Shown here: positions 42,575-51,774 of the stretch, piece after piece
Layout: each line of letters opens with the position of its first letter
Numbering within the stretch: position 1 is the first letter of the stretch
Origin: Massilia arenae
Lineage (GTDB): Bacteria; Pseudomonadota; Gammaproteobacteria; Burkholderiales; Burkholderiaceae_D
Length of the DNA: 64,000 bases
NCBI RefSeq assembly: GCF_008014745.1
Contig: NZ_VPFD01000017.1
Coordinates: forward strand, 1 to 64,000
Reading direction: 5' to 3'
The notes under the pieces: generated by a model
Seen by the model: only the letters and a program-made list of their open reading frames with translations
Database searches by the model: none
What the model was told of the DNA's origin: nothing
Made by a program: the position numbers and the translations under genes

Positions 42575-42865
42575 AGCCTGCGCAGGCTCTTGCAATCTGT
42601 CGACGCCGGTCGCCAAGCTGGTCGGTCGTGAGCAAATCGTACCTCTCAGAAACTCGCGTTGCCATGCCGGCGGGTCGTCTACGGTTCAGTTGCCGGGATT
42701 ATGCCGGTCGCGCGCTGCGTCTGAATACTCAAGCATTCGTGCACCTGTTGAACGCGGCCCTCTGAGTGTTAAAATGTCACCCGCGCATATGCTGAATCTA
42801 ACGCATGTAAACCGGGCGGTTCAGACCCGGCACTTTCCTGCGCAAGGAAAATTTAAGGGAAGACA
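42575..42865 (+). promoter_or_regulatory. Terminator-like palindrome and promoter of the NarL-type regulator
   Basis: This 291-nt gap has no gene. The palindrome AGCCTGCGCAGGCT at 42575-42588 may end the thrS-merR unit. Near its other end TTGAAC (42748-42753) and TAAAAT (42770-42775) are separated by 16 nt and form a good sigma-70 promoter about 90 nt before the regulator gene. A tRNA-Pro, which often lies here in relatives, is absent. Confidence 0.65.
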
Positions 42866-43498
42866 ATGATACGCGTTGCCATTTGTGACGATCACCAGAT
42901 AGTTAGAGCAGGGTTCAAGCAGATTTTCTCGTCGTCGGGCGACTTTGAAGTCGTCGCCGAAGGCGCCACCGGCCGCGAGGCCCTCGATATCGCACGCCGC
43001 GAGATCTGCGACGTGCTGCTGCTGGACATCGCGATGCCCGACCAGAGCGGCATCGACATCCTGCGCACCATCCGCCAGGGCCAGCCCAATCTGCCGGTGC
43101 TGATCCTGTCCGGCTACCCGGCGCAGCAGTATGCGCTTAACCTGTTCAAGATGGGCGCCAACGGCTACCTGAACAAGGAGTGCGAGGCCGACGAACTCAA
43201 GACCGCCGTGCGCACCGTCTACCAGGGGCGCCGCTATGTGTCCTCGACGGTCGGCGAACTGCTGGCCCAGAGTTTCGACCGCGATCCCAACACGGCGCTG
43301 CACACCGAGCTGTCCGATCGTGAGTTCCAGGTCTTCCTGCGCCTGGCGAAGGGCGCGACCGTGTCCGACATCGGCAACGCGCTGTCGCTGTCGATCAAGA
43401 CCGTGTCTACCTACCGTACCCGCATCATGGAAAAAATGGGCCTGCAGTCGAATTCCGACCTGACCTATTACGCCATGAAGAACAATCTGCTCGATTAA
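42866..43498 (+). CDS. NarL/FixJ-family response regulator
   Basis: A 210-residue regulator: receiver domain with acidic pair D8/D9 (AICDDHQ), phospho-acceptor D54 (LLLDIAMPD), and Thr/Lys partners in ILSGYP and YLNKE. The C-terminal LuxR-type HTH is ELSDREFQVFLRLAKGATVSDIGNALSLSIKTVSTYRTRIMEKM (split; about 148-192). AAGGGAAG precedes the ATG. The HisKA_3 kinase encoded at 43691 is its likely partner. A terminator hairpin separates the two, so they may be expressed unequally. Confidence 0.92.
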   Translation: MIRVAICDDHQIVRAGFKQIFSSSGDFEVVAEGATGREALDIARREICDVLLLDIAMPDQSGIDILRTIRQGQPNLPVLILSGYPAQQYALNLFKMGANGYLNKECEADELKTAVRTVYQGRRYVSSTVGELLAQSFDRDPNTALHTELSDREFQVFLRLAKGATVSDIGNALSLSIKTVSTYRTRIMEKMGLQSNSDLTYYAMKNNLLD

Positions 43499-43532
43499 TC
43501 TTCGGCTGATTTTTTAGCCAGATTCATCTGAC

Positions 43533-43557
43533 AACGCGCCCACCCGGGCGCGTTTTT
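43533..43557 (+). terminator. Intrinsic terminator after the NarL-type regulator
   Basis: AACGCGCCC (43533-43541) pairs with GGGCGCGTT (43546-43554) around a 4-nt loop, followed by T residues to 43557. Confidence 0.9.
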
Positions 43558-43690
43558 GCTTTCGGGTTGAGCGTTCGGCATCTTCAATCGCAAATGCAAC
43601 AAATAGGTACGGCCGAGAATTTCGCAGTGCAACATTCCGTCCATACGCCTATAATGAAGGGCCACATTCCTTGCGCGAAAGGAAGCCTGG

Positions 43691-45229
43691 ATGTACTTCA
43701 CTACCGCTGCGGACGAGAGATCCATTCGCAGTCTCCCCCTTCACAAGACGCTGCTGTGCCTGATGTGCGTGGTGCTGCTGGTCGTCAATGGCGTATTCCT
43801 GGCGCGTAACCTCGACGATTTGCGGGCGGCCAATGCGCTGCAGGCGCAGACCGCCCAGGTGTCGGACGAGCTGCAATACCTGAACCTGATCGTCACCGAT
43901 GCCGAAAGCAGCCTGCGCGGCTATTTTTTGTCGGACGACGAGGTGTACCTCGGCCCGTTGCGCAGCGCTTCCCAGCAAATCGACAAGCAGATGCACTCGC
44001 TGGGTGATCTGCTGCGCGACAATCCCTCCCAGGCAAAGAACCTGCAGCAGTTGCGCATGCTGGTCGACAAGAAATTCGGCCTGCTTCGGCAGTCGCTCGA
44101 GGTCTACCGCGAAGGTGGGTTGAACGATATCGTGGCGATCGCCGCTTCTCCCGACGACCGGGCCCAGATGGACGAGATCCGCCTGCAGGTCGTGATCATG
44201 ACGCGCGAGCAGAACGAATTGCTCACCACCCGCACTGCCGCGTTCTACCAGCAATACCGGCACGCCGTGGTATTTGGTGTCGGCATCAATGCCGCCGCCA
44301 TCTTCGTGCTGCTGCTGTTCTACAAGATGATCAAGCGCGCCTTCCGCCTGCGCCTGTTGGCCGAGCGCGCCTTGCAACACACGAACGACGGCCTGGAAGA
44401 AATCGTTGCCGAGCGCACCGGTCAGTTGTCGGTGCTGTCGCGTCACCTGATCAAGGTGTCTGAAGAAGAAAAATCGCGCCTGGCGCGCGAACTGCACGAT
44501 GAAATGGGCGCCAACCTGACGGCGATCGGCATGGACCTGTCCACGGTTGCCGAGCATCTGCGCGCCAGCCATCCGGAACTGGCGTCGAAGCTGGGACGCG
44601 CCAAGCGCAGCCTGGTCGACACCGTGCAGCTGAAGCGCCGCATCATCGAAAATTTACGGCCGAGCCTGCTCGACAATATGGGGCTGTCGGCTGCGCTGCA
44701 AAGCTACTGCGCCGATTACGCGCGCATCACGTCGCTCGACTGCGATGCGCTGATCGACGCCGAGGTCGATACTGCCGGGCCGATGCAGGCGATCGCGCTG
44801 TTCCGTATCACGCAAGAGGCCCTGAACAATACCGCCAAGTACGCCCAGGCGCGCAACGTGATCGTCAACCTGACCCAGGAGCCCGATGGCTGGGGCCTCG
44901 AGATCACCGACGACGGCATCGGCATTCCGCCTGACGCCATGGCAAGGACGAAATCGCATGGCCTGCTCGGCATGCGCGAACGCGCCTTGCTGCTGGGCGG
45001 CACCCTGGTGGTCGAGCCTGGTGTGAATGGGGTGGGAACTTGCGTGCGCGCCATGATTCCGGCGGCTGCCCCGGGGGGCAATGAAGAGGCGGGTACGGCT
45101 GGGGTGGTGAATGCCGCTGCGGTTGCCTTATCTTACGTTCAGGCCGAAGCGGTCTTGCTGGATCCGCCGGCCCCGGACGGGGCGCAGGCGAATCCGGTAT
45201 CACCTCATCTCAACGCGCCACATCCATGA
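43691..45229 (+). CDS. CHASE3-like sensor histidine kinase (HisKA_3 type)
   Basis: A 512-residue membrane kinase. One helix lies at about 19-38 and another at about 194-215. Between them is a CHASE3-like helical sensor (YLNLIVTDAESSLRGYFLSDDEVYL). The kinase core has the HisKA_3 box RLARELHDEMGANLTAIGMDL with the phospho-histidine near residue 266, then HATPase_c motifs (ALNNTAKYAQA, ITDDGIGIPP, HGLLGMRERA). It should phosphorylate the NarL-type regulator encoded upstream. Its last 20 nt overlap the convergent Crp-like gene; the final 55 residues are low-complexity. Confidence 0.9.
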   Translation: MYFTTAADERSIRSLPLHKTLLCLMCVVLLVVNGVFLARNLDDLRAANALQAQTAQVSDELQYLNLIVTDAESSLRGYFLSDDEVYLGPLRSASQQIDKQMHSLGDLLRDNPSQAKNLQQLRMLVDKKFGLLRQSLEVYREGGLNDIVAIAASPDDRAQMDEIRLQVVIMTREQNELLTTRTAAFYQQYRHAVVFGVGINAAAIFVLLLFYKMIKRAFRLRLLAERALQHTNDGLEEIVAERTGQLSVLSRHLIKVSEEEKSRLARELHDEMGANLTAIGMDLSTVAEHLRASHPELASKLGRAKRSLVDTVQLKRRIIENLRPSLLDNMGLSAALQSYCADYARITSLDCDALIDAEVDTAGPMQAIALFRITQEALNNTAKYAQARNVIVNLTQEPDGWGLEITDDGIGIPPDAMARTKSHGLLGMRERALLLGGTLVVEPGVNGVGTCVRAMIPAAAPGGNEEAGTAGVVNAAAVALSYVQAEAVLLDPPAPDGAQANPVSPHLNAPHP

Positions 45230-46013
45230 GCAGGCGGTCGTATTCCGATTTGGCGACCTTGTAGCATTCGCCTGCATATTCTTCCAGGCCGGCGCGGTCC
45301 AGCACGGTGATATTGCCGCGGCGGTACTGGATCAGGCCTTCGTCCTGCAGCTTGCCGGCGGCGGCGGTGATGCTTTCGCGGCGCACGCCCAGCATGATCG
45401 AGATCAGTTCTTGCGTTACTTTCAGCTCGTTGCTGGCCGAGCGGTCCAAGCGGTCGAGCAGCCAGCGGCACAGCTTCTGTTCGATCGAGCTGTGGCGGCC
45501 GCCGACAGCGTTCTGGGCCATCTGGGCGAACAGCGCATTGGTGTAGCGCATCAGCAGCTGGGGCAGGGCGCCGCCGCGGTTGAAGGCGTCGCGCAGGTAT
45601 TGGGTCTTGAGGCGGTAGCCGTAGCCGGCGCTTTGCACGACTGCGCTGCAGGTAGCGCGCTCGCCCATGAACAGCGATACGCCGACTGCGCCTTCATGAC
45701 CGACCACGGCGATTTCGGTGGTGGCGCCGTCTTCCATCACGTACAGCAGCGACACGATTGCGGTCGTTGGAAAATACACGTATTCCAGTTTGCTGCCATA
45801 CTCGAAAAACTCTTTACCGAAAGGCATCGGGACCAGTTCGAGGTGGTCGAACATGTCTTCCAGGTCGGTGCGGGGCAGGGCGGCCAGCAATTCGTTTTGC
45901 TGGGTGCCGCTATAGCTGACGATCGGTTTGGACGTGGACTTGAGTGCCTCACTCGTGGCAGGAGCCTGGTTCTTCGATTTTTGGGTGAGACCACCAAACT
46001 GAGTGTTGTTCAT
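45210..46013 (-). CDS. Crp/Fnr family transcriptional regulator
   Basis: A 267-residue regulator. The N-terminal cyclic-nucleotide-binding-like domain (about 60-180) includes YFPTTAIVSLLYVMEDGATTEIAVVGHEG (split), in which the cAMP-binding Arg/Glu pattern of Crp is not preserved. There is no Fnr-type cysteine cluster. The C-terminal winged helix has ELKVTQELISIMLGVRRESITAAAGKLQDEGLIQYRRG (split). AGAGGAC precedes the ATG at 46013. The 20-nt convergent overlap with the sensor kinase gene is notable. The signal is unknown. Confidence 0.88.
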   Translation of the reverse strand: MNNTQFGGLTQKSKNQAPATSEALKSTSKPIVSYSGTQQNELLAALPRTDLEDMFDHLELVPMPFGKEFFEYGSKLEYVYFPTTAIVSLLYVMEDGATTEIAVVGHEGAVGVSLFMGERATCSAVVQSAGYGYRLKTQYLRDAFNRGGALPQLLMRYTNALFAQMAQNAVGGRHSSIEQKLCRWLLDRLDRSASNELKVTQELISIMLGVRRESITAAAGKLQDEGLIQYRRGNITVLDRAGLEEYAGECYKVAKSEYDRLLMDVAR

Positions 46014-46303
46014 CTTATGTCCTCTTATGTCTATCATGCTTCGGGGGCGATTCAGGAGGCTTGTCTTTCTTACCTCATCGCGATGGGTGTACTTTAAGGC
46101 TACCGTCTGTTGCCGCACATAAGACGAGTATCCGCCCCCATGTAGGTTCCAAGCATGATGTCGTGTCAGCCCAGTCCTACTAGGGAAGACTGTGCGTTGG
46201 CGCACCTTCCGCCGCAAAGTTTCGTTAAAGAACGTCGAAATGCCGCATAATTCGCTGGCGCCTACCTCACGAGCGCATCACGACACGGGGCGAATTAAAA
46301 GAT
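46014..46303. promoter_or_regulatory. Divergent intergenic region between Crp-like and OmpR-like regulator genes
   Basis: This 290-nt region carries no gene I can support. Next to the Crp-like start the sequence CTTATGTC occurs twice in direct repeat (46014-46030). CATAAT at 46246-46251 might serve as a -10 element for the OmpR-type gene, with no good -35 partner. Confidence 0.3.
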
Positions 46304-46975
46304 ATGGGTCTGCGGGTATTGCTGGTGGAAGACGATGCGGTGCTGGCCGACGGCCTGCTGCGCGCCTTGCAGGCGCAGGACATGACGGTCACGCAGGTGG
46401 CTGACGGCCTGGCCGCCGACCGCGCGCTGCAGGAATCCGGGACCGAGGTCGCGGTGCTCGACATCGGTCTGCCCGGCATCGACGGCTTCGAGGTGGTGCG
46501 CCGCCTGCGCGCGCGCGGCGCGGCCACGCCGGTGCTGCTGCTGACGGCGCGCGACGCGGTCGAGGACCGGGTGCGCGGCCTCGAAACCGGCGCCGACGAC
46601 TACCTCGTGAAACCCTTCGCCACCGCCGAACTCGTGGCCCGCATCCGCGCACTGGCGCGGCGCCACGCGCCGCCTTCCACCAGCATTGCCCTGGCCGGCC
46701 TGAGCCTGGACCGCGCCACCCGCCGCGCCCGCGTCGCCGGCAATCCCATCGACCTGTCGGTACGCGAATGGGGCGTGCTCGAATACCTGCTGCAGCATGC
46801 CGGGCGGGTCGTATCCAAGCAGCAGATCATCGACGCCATCCTGCCCTGGGGCGAGGACGTGACCCAGAACGCGGTCGAGGTCTATGTGTCGCGCCTGCGC
46901 CTCAAACTGGACGGCTCGGGCGTGGCGATCCGCACCATCCGCGGCTTCGGCTACCTGCTGGAGGCGGCCGAATGA
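46304..46975 (+). CDS. OmpR-family response regulator (TctD/QseB-like)
   Basis: A 223-residue regulator: receiver with acidic pair E9/D10/D11, phospho-acceptor D53 (VLDIGLPGIDGFEV) and lysine in DDYLVKPFATAEL. The C-terminal winged helix (about 125-220) has LSVREWGVLEYLLQHAGRVVSKQQI and VEVYVSRLRLKL...IRTIRGFGYLLE. It is 10 nt from a kinase gene and should be its phosphorylation partner. Close relatives control tricarboxylate transport (TctD) or flagella and virulence (QseB); the target here is open. Confidence 0.92.
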   Translation: MGLRVLLVEDDAVLADGLLRALQAQDMTVTQVADGLAADRALQESGTEVAVLDIGLPGIDGFEVVRRLRARGAATPVLLLTARDAVEDRVRGLETGADDYLVKPFATAELVARIRALARRHAPPSTSIALAGLSLDRATRRARVAGNPIDLSVREWGVLEYLLQHAGRVVSKQQIIDAILPWGEDVTQNAVEVYVSRLRLKLDGSGVAIRTIRGFGYLLEAAE

Positions 46976-46985
46976 TCCTCGTGGC

Positions 46986-48302
46986 ATGAGCAGCATCCGG
47001 CTGCGCCTGCTCAAGTGGCTGCTGGGCCCGATCCTGCTGGTCAACCTGGTGCTGGCCGCGCTGGTCGCCGGCCTGGCCTGGACCCCAGCCCAGGTCGCCT
47101 TCGACGGCGGCTTGCAGGACACCGCCAACGGGCTGGCCGCAAGGCTCGCGGCGGGCGCCGCGCCGCAACTGCCGCCCGCCGCGCCGAATGCCGACCGCAG
47201 CTGGTTCGTGGTGCGCGACGGGCACGGCCGCCACCTGGCCGGCGCCGCTGCTTTTCCCGCCCTGCGGCCTGGCGCCGCGCCATACGACGCCGAGGTCGAC
47301 GGCGAGCCGGTGCGGGTGGTCGCATTGGCGGTGCGGACGTCCGACGGCGAACGTCATCTGGGCGTGGCGCGCACCCTGCGCCAGCGGCTCGAGGTGCGCT
47401 CGGCCATCGTGCGTTCGCTGGTGGTGCTGGTCTCGCTCGTGACCCTTACTCTGGCCGGCGTGGTCTGGCTGTCGGTCAGCAATGGCCTGCGCCCGCTGGC
47501 GCGCATCCGCGCCGAACTGGCCGCGCGCGGCCCAGGCGACCTGGCGCCGATTCCCCAGGCCAGCGTGCCCTACGAGATCGCGCCGGTGGTCGCCGGCTTC
47601 AATGAATTGCTGGACAAGGTCGAAGCCGGTGCGCGCGCCCAGCGCGACTTTTTGGCCGACATGGCGCACCAGCTGCGCACGCCGCTGGCCGGCATGCAGC
47701 TGCAGCTCGAGTGGCTGCGCGCGCGCCATGCGCGCGACCCCGATACCGTGCGTTCGCTGGGCATGATGGAACTGGCCAACGAGCGCATGATTCGCCAGGT
47801 CAACCAGCTGCTGGCGCTGGCGCGTGCCAGGGAAGGGCGGCCCGACGGCCAGCATGCGCCGCTCGACCTGGCGCAGCTGGTGCAGGAGACGATCCAGTTC
47901 TTCGTCGGCCAGGCTGGGGCCAAGGACATCGACCTCGGCTTCGAGCTGGCCCCGGCGCCCGTCGAAGGCGACGCCTTCCAGCTGCGCGACCTGGTCGATA
48001 ACCTGGTCGACAATGCCTTGCGTTACACGCCGGCCGGAGGGCGGGCGACCGTCAGCTGCGCTCGCGACGGCGACGCCGTGCTGTTCAGGGTCGAGGATTC
48101 CGGCCCCGGCATTCCGCCCGCCCGCCGCGCTGCCGTGTTCGAACGCTACGTGCGCCTGGACGACAAGACCACCGGCAGCGGACTGGGGCTGGCCATCGTG
48201 CGCGATATCGCGCGCGCGCACGGCGCCACCGTCGTACTGGATGAGGCCGAGGGCGGCGGCACCCGCGTCACGGTGCGTTTTGCTGCGAGAGTGGCAACTT
48301 AA
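46986..48302 (+). CDS. Sensor histidine kinase (TctE-like)
   Basis: A 438-residue kinase. Membrane helices are at about 10-32 and 138-165. The roughly 100-residue periplasmic part resembles the 2CSK_N domain of TctE-type kinases (LQDTANGLAARLAAG, RSWFVVRDGHGRHL). HAMP and HisKA follow with phospho-His in DMAHQLRTPLAGMQLQLEWL (about 226), then HATPase_c blocks DLVDNLVDNALRYTP, VEDSGPGIPP and GSGLGLAIVRDIA. It partners with the regulator encoded just upstream. The pilus genes start 135 nt downstream. Confidence 0.9.
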   Translation: MSSIRLRLLKWLLGPILLVNLVLAALVAGLAWTPAQVAFDGGLQDTANGLAARLAAGAAPQLPPAAPNADRSWFVVRDGHGRHLAGAAAFPALRPGAAPYDAEVDGEPVRVVALAVRTSDGERHLGVARTLRQRLEVRSAIVRSLVVLVSLVTLTLAGVVWLSVSNGLRPLARIRAELAARGPGDLAPIPQASVPYEIAPVVAGFNELLDKVEAGARAQRDFLADMAHQLRTPLAGMQLQLEWLRARHARDPDTVRSLGMMELANERMIRQVNQLLALARAREGRPDGQHAPLDLAQLVQETIQFFVGQAGAKDIDLGFELAPAPVEGDAFQLRDLVDNLVDNALRYTPAGGRATVSCARDGDAVLFRVEDSGPGIPPARRAAVFERYVRLDDKTTGSGLGLAIVRDIARAHGATVVLDEAEGGGTRVTVRFAARVAT

Positions 48303-48437
48303 GAGGCTGCACACCGTCGTATTTGCGTCGCTGTCAGGACTTTGTCAGCATTCCCTCAGGGAAATGACAGGTTCCTGGGCTATCATTCTCCGTGGCAACA
48401 TTATTGGCGGAGTCCGTCCGTCTTCCAGGAGAATCCC

Positions 48438-48872
48438 ATGCAGCGCCAGTCCGGCTTCACCCACGTCGAAATCATGATCGCCATCGTCATCATCGGCATC
48501 CTGACCGCGGTCGCGCTGCCTTCCTACAGCAGTTACGTGATGCGGGCGCGCCTGGCCGAGGCGCACAGCACGCTGGCGTCGACCCAGCCGAAGCTCGAAC
48601 AGTTCTGGGCCAATACCCGCAGCTATGAGGACTTCGACGGCGAGGAGCAGGATCCCAAGCTCATGCCGGACGACACCGACAACTTTGTCTACACGCTGGA
48701 AAACGCCAGCGCCACCGGCTACCAACTGGTCGCCACCGGCCGGGCCGCGGCCGCCGACTTCAAGTACACGCTGAACCAGGCCGGCGCCCGTGCCACCACC
48801 GGGGCGCCGGCAGATTGGACCAGGAGCGATAGCTGCTGGGTCGATCGCAAGGACGGCTCGTGCACCCAGTGA
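48438..48872 (+). CDS. pilE: Type IV pilin PilE-like (minor pilin)
   Basis: A 144-residue pilin with a short leader MQRQSG cut before F7. The helix FTHVEIMIAIVIIGILTAVALPSYSSYVMRARLAEA (split) keeps the E5 needed for pilus assembly. The C-terminal domain has GYQLVATG and a Cys pair (near DSCWVDRKDGSC). It matches the PilE family typical of the minor pilin cluster. AGGAG precedes the ATG. The next gene overlaps it by 13 nt. Confidence 0.88.
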   Translation: MQRQSGFTHVEIMIAIVIIGILTAVALPSYSSYVMRARLAEAHSTLASTQPKLEQFWANTRSYEDFDGEEQDPKLMPDDTDNFVYTLENASATGYQLVATGRAAAADFKYTLNQAGARATTGAPADWTRSDSCWVDRKDGSCTQ

Positions 48873-49510
48873 CGCTGCGTCCCGCCCGGCGCCAGTCGGG
48901 CTTCACGGCGCTCGAAGCCGTGATCGCGGTGTCCATCCTGGGCATCCTGATGGCAGTCGGCGTCCCGCGCATGTCCGGCTGGCTGGCCGCGACCAAGGCC
49001 GCCGGCGCCGGCCAGTTCTATGTCGAGGGTTTCACGCTGGCGCGCACCCAGGCCCTGGCCCACAACAGCCACAGCCGGCTGGTCTTCATCGACAACCCTG
49101 GCGGACAACCGGACTGGCGGGTCGATATCTGCTTTCGCGCCACCGGCAATGCCTGCGACGACACCAGCAACGACTGGTCGACGGCGACCGCCGCGGCCGC
49201 CGATGCGCCGGGCGAGTCGGCGGCATTCCGCTCGATCCGCCGCAGCGCGGCCAGCTTGCCGCCATCGAGCCTGCTGGCCGTGACGCTGGGGCCCGACGAC
49301 GATGCCGACGCGGTCTATTTCACGCCGCTGGGCTGGGTCGACGGCGCGATCACGCCGCGCGTGACCGCAATCGGCCTGGCGCCGGCCGAGGGCAAGGAAA
49401 ACGAATTCAGGCCATCGGCCGTCATGCTGACGCTGGCCGGGGTCGCGACCACCTGCAATCCGTCGCTCGGCGACGACGACGACGGCGATTCGCGCAGGTG
49501 CCCCGAATGA
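48860..49510 (+). CDS. fimT: Type IV pilus minor pilin FimT/GspH-like
   Basis: A 216-residue minor pilin. The prepilin peptidase site is RRQSG^FTALEAVIAVSILGILMAVGVPRM with E5 present. A GspH/FimT domain follows (YVEGFTLARTQALAHNSHSRLVFI), with Cys pairs and an unusually acidic end (GDDDDGDS). The start is GTG at 48860 with AAGGA 6 nt upstream. It overlaps pilV by ATGA. Minor pilins of this set prime pilus assembly together with PilV, PilW, PilX and PilY1. Confidence 0.87.
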   Translation: MHPVTLRPARRQSGFTALEAVIAVSILGILMAVGVPRMSGWLAATKAAGAGQFYVEGFTLARTQALAHNSHSRLVFIDNPGGQPDWRVDICFRATGNACDDTSNDWSTATAAAADAPGESAAFRSIRRSAASLPPSSLLAVTLGPDDDADAVYFTPLGWVDGAITPRVTAIGLAPAEGKENEFRPSAVMLTLAGVATTCNPSLGDDDDGDSRRCPE

Positions 49511-49956
49511 GCGCGCGTCTGCAACGCTTCCACGGTATTGCGCGGCGCGCGCAGCGCGGCATCGCCATGATCGAGTCGTTGATCGCGATCCTCATCCTGG
49601 GCATCGCCCTGGTCGGCACGCTCGGCCTGCAGGCGCGCTCGATGGCGGCCCTGTCCGACGCCGGCCTGCGCGCCGAGGCGACCATCGCCGCCAACCAGCT
49701 GCTGGGCATCATGAATACCGATATCGCCAATGCCGGCGCCTATGCGGTGGCCAAGACCGCAACCCCGGGCGAGCGCCTTGCGCCCTGGTACGCCGGTGTG
49801 CGCGAGCGGATTCCCGGCGCCACCATCGAGATCGCCGTGACGCCGACCGCCGGCACGACGCGCACCGAAGTCGACATCGTCATCGGCTGGCAGCGCACCA
49901 CCGACAGCCAGGTCAACCAACACCAGGTCATCTCCTACCTGTCGCCGGCGACATGA
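49507..49956 (+). CDS. pilV: Type IV pilus minor pilin PilV
   Basis: A 149-residue protein with leader ending in QRG^IAMIESLIAILILGIALVGTLGLQARSM (split); E5 present. The rest fits the PilV family (EATIAANQLLGIMNTDIAN). Coupled to fimT and pilW by ATGA overlaps on each side. Confidence 0.87.
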   Translation: MSARLQRFHGIARRAQRGIAMIESLIAILILGIALVGTLGLQARSMAALSDAGLRAEATIAANQLLGIMNTDIANAGAYAVAKTATPGERLAPWYAGVRERIPGATIEIAVTPTAGTTRTEVDIVIGWQRTTDSQVNQHQVISYLSPAT

Positions 49957-51155
49957 ACCTCCAATTGACCCGCCGCGCGCGCGGCTTCTCGCTCGTCGAA
50001 CTGATGGTCAGCGTGGTCATCGGCCTGCTGGCGATCCTGTTCGCAACCCGCATCATGACCGACGGCGAGCGCAACAAGGATGCGGCGATGGGCGGCTCGG
50101 ACTCGATGCAGAACGGGATGCTGGCCATGTTCCAGATCAGCGCCGATGCCGAGCAGGCCGGTTTCGGCCTGAACGATCCCTTGATTACCGGCTGTAATAC
50201 CGTGTTCAGCGACAGCCAGGGTTATGCGTTGGCGCCGGCCCAGCGCGATGGCGTGACCGTGCGTCCGCTGGCGGCGGCCGTGATCGAGCCGGGCGGCGAG
50301 GGCCCGGACAAGCTGACCCTGTATGCCGGCAGCGCGACCGGCGGCGCCACGACCCTGCGCGTGACCCAGAACTACGTCGGTGGCAACACCATCACCGTCG
50401 ACCGCCGCCCCTGGGGCTATTTCGCCCGGGGCGACGTGATCGTGGTGGCGCCCGAGCAGATCGGCGAGGATTGCGCCATGGCCCAGATCTCGGTCGAGCC
50501 GTCGACCCAGCCGCCGAATCCCATGCAGCTGCAGTTCGGCTCGGTCGAGCAGCGCTTCAACCGGGGCCAGCTCGACGTCCTCTACGACGGCAATACCACC
50601 CGCGTATTCAATCTGGGGCCGGGCGCACGCCTGGCCTTCCATACCTGGTCGGTCGACAAGGGCTACCTGCGCCTGCGCGCTACCGACATGGCCGGCGCCG
50701 CCGGCGAAACCGGCCAGGCGGTGGCCGACAATATCGTCATGCTCAAGGCGCAGTATGGCTTCGATACGCGCGAGGCCACCGACTTCAAGCCGGGCCTGGG
50801 CACGACGGTCGGCGAGTGGTCGTCCGAGATGATCGATGCCGACGGCGATGGCGTGGAGGGCGGCGCGGGCGACTATGGCCGCATCGTGGCGCTGCGCATC
50901 GCCGTGGTGGCGCGGGCAAAGAATCCCGAGCGGCCGGTCGCCGACGCGGACGGCGAAGCCGTGTGCAGGGCCACCGTCGAAGTGGAGAACCAGGAACCGG
51001 TGTACCTGTTCAACCGCGCGCAGCCGGCGGGCGTCGAGGTCGCGCGAGTAAAAGTCGACCTGGCGGTCGAGGGCGACCCGGTCGACTGGCAGTGCTATCG
51101 CTACCGCGTGTTCGAGACCATCGTCCCGTTGCGCAATGCCGGGTGGAGGAACTGA
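49953..51155 (+). CDS. pilW: Type IV pilus minor pilin PilW
   Basis: A 400-residue PilW with prepilin site RARG^FSLVELMVSVVIGLLAILFATRI (E5 present). The large C-terminal domain includes MLAMFQISADAEQAGFGLND and a segment rich in beta strands. It is part of the pilus initiation/tip complex. Its stop overlaps the pilX start as TGATG. Confidence 0.88.
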   Translation: MNLQLTRRARGFSLVELMVSVVIGLLAILFATRIMTDGERNKDAAMGGSDSMQNGMLAMFQISADAEQAGFGLNDPLITGCNTVFSDSQGYALAPAQRDGVTVRPLAAAVIEPGGEGPDKLTLYAGSATGGATTLRVTQNYVGGNTITVDRRPWGYFARGDVIVVAPEQIGEDCAMAQISVEPSTQPPNPMQLQFGSVEQRFNRGQLDVLYDGNTTRVFNLGPGARLAFHTWSVDKGYLRLRATDMAGAAGETGQAVADNIVMLKAQYGFDTREATDFKPGLGTTVGEWSSEMIDADGDGVEGGAGDYGRIVALRIAVVARAKNPERPVADADGEAVCRATVEVENQEPVYLFNRAQPAGVEVARVKVDLAVEGDPVDWQCYRYRVFETIVPLRNAGWRN

Positions 51156-51745
51156 TGCCGATCCCGCACAGCTCACACAGGCAGCGCGGCATCGCGTTGC
51201 CGGTCATGCTGATCATGATGCTGGTGATGCTGGTGACCGGCATCTACCTGCTCAAGTCGACCAATTCGACCACGCTCACGGCCGCCAACCTGGCCTATGA
51301 CGCTTCGCTCAGCCGCGCCGCCGACCTGGGCCTGCACGAGGGCTTCGAGTGGCTCAAGGAAAAGTCCGTCGCCGACAAGATCGCCCTCGACGGCAATCTG
51401 CCGGACGAGGGCTATTCCGCCATCCGGCAGCCCGGGCTGAACAGCCGCGACGACGGATTCTGGGATAGCGCCATGACGGTCGAGGGGCCCGGCGAGACCA
51501 GCGTCGAATACGTCATCCACCGCATGTGCCGCAACACAGGCCCTTATGATGGCGACAACGACTGCGTCCAGACCGCTGCCAATACGGCGATCCTCGGCAC
51601 CCCGGTGGCAATCGGCGAAAGCCTTGCCTCGGACGCGCCGAACTACGCCGGCAGCCCGCAGCTGCATTACGTGATCACCGCCCGCATCCAGGGTGCGCGC
51701 GGCGGCACCGTGGTCAACCAGATGGTGGTCCTGATCGGCGTCTGA
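51155..51745 (+). CDS. pilX: Type IV pilus minor pilin PilX
   Basis: A 196-residue protein. The prepilin-like N terminus RQRG^IALPVMLIMMLVMLVTGIYLL has no Glu at position 5, as is usual for PilX/GspK-type tip pilins. Family features LTAANLAYDASLSRAADLGLHEGFEWL follow. GGAGGAAC precedes the ATG. It is followed after 29 nt by pilY1. Confidence 0.87.
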   Translation: MPIPHSSHRQRGIALPVMLIMMLVMLVTGIYLLKSTNSTTLTAANLAYDASLSRAADLGLHEGFEWLKEKSVADKIALDGNLPDEGYSAIRQPGLNSRDDGFWDSAMTVEGPGETSVEYVIHRMCRNTGPYDGDNDCVQTAANTAILGTPVAIGESLASDAPNYAGSPQLHYVITARIQGARGGTVVNQMVVLIGV

Positions 51746-51774
51746 CGACGCCGCAATACTCTGATGGAATGCGC

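Noticed and set aside
42575-42865. tRNA-Pro after the MerR gene
   Set aside because: No sequence in the gap folds as a tRNA; only a palindrome and a promoter are seen.
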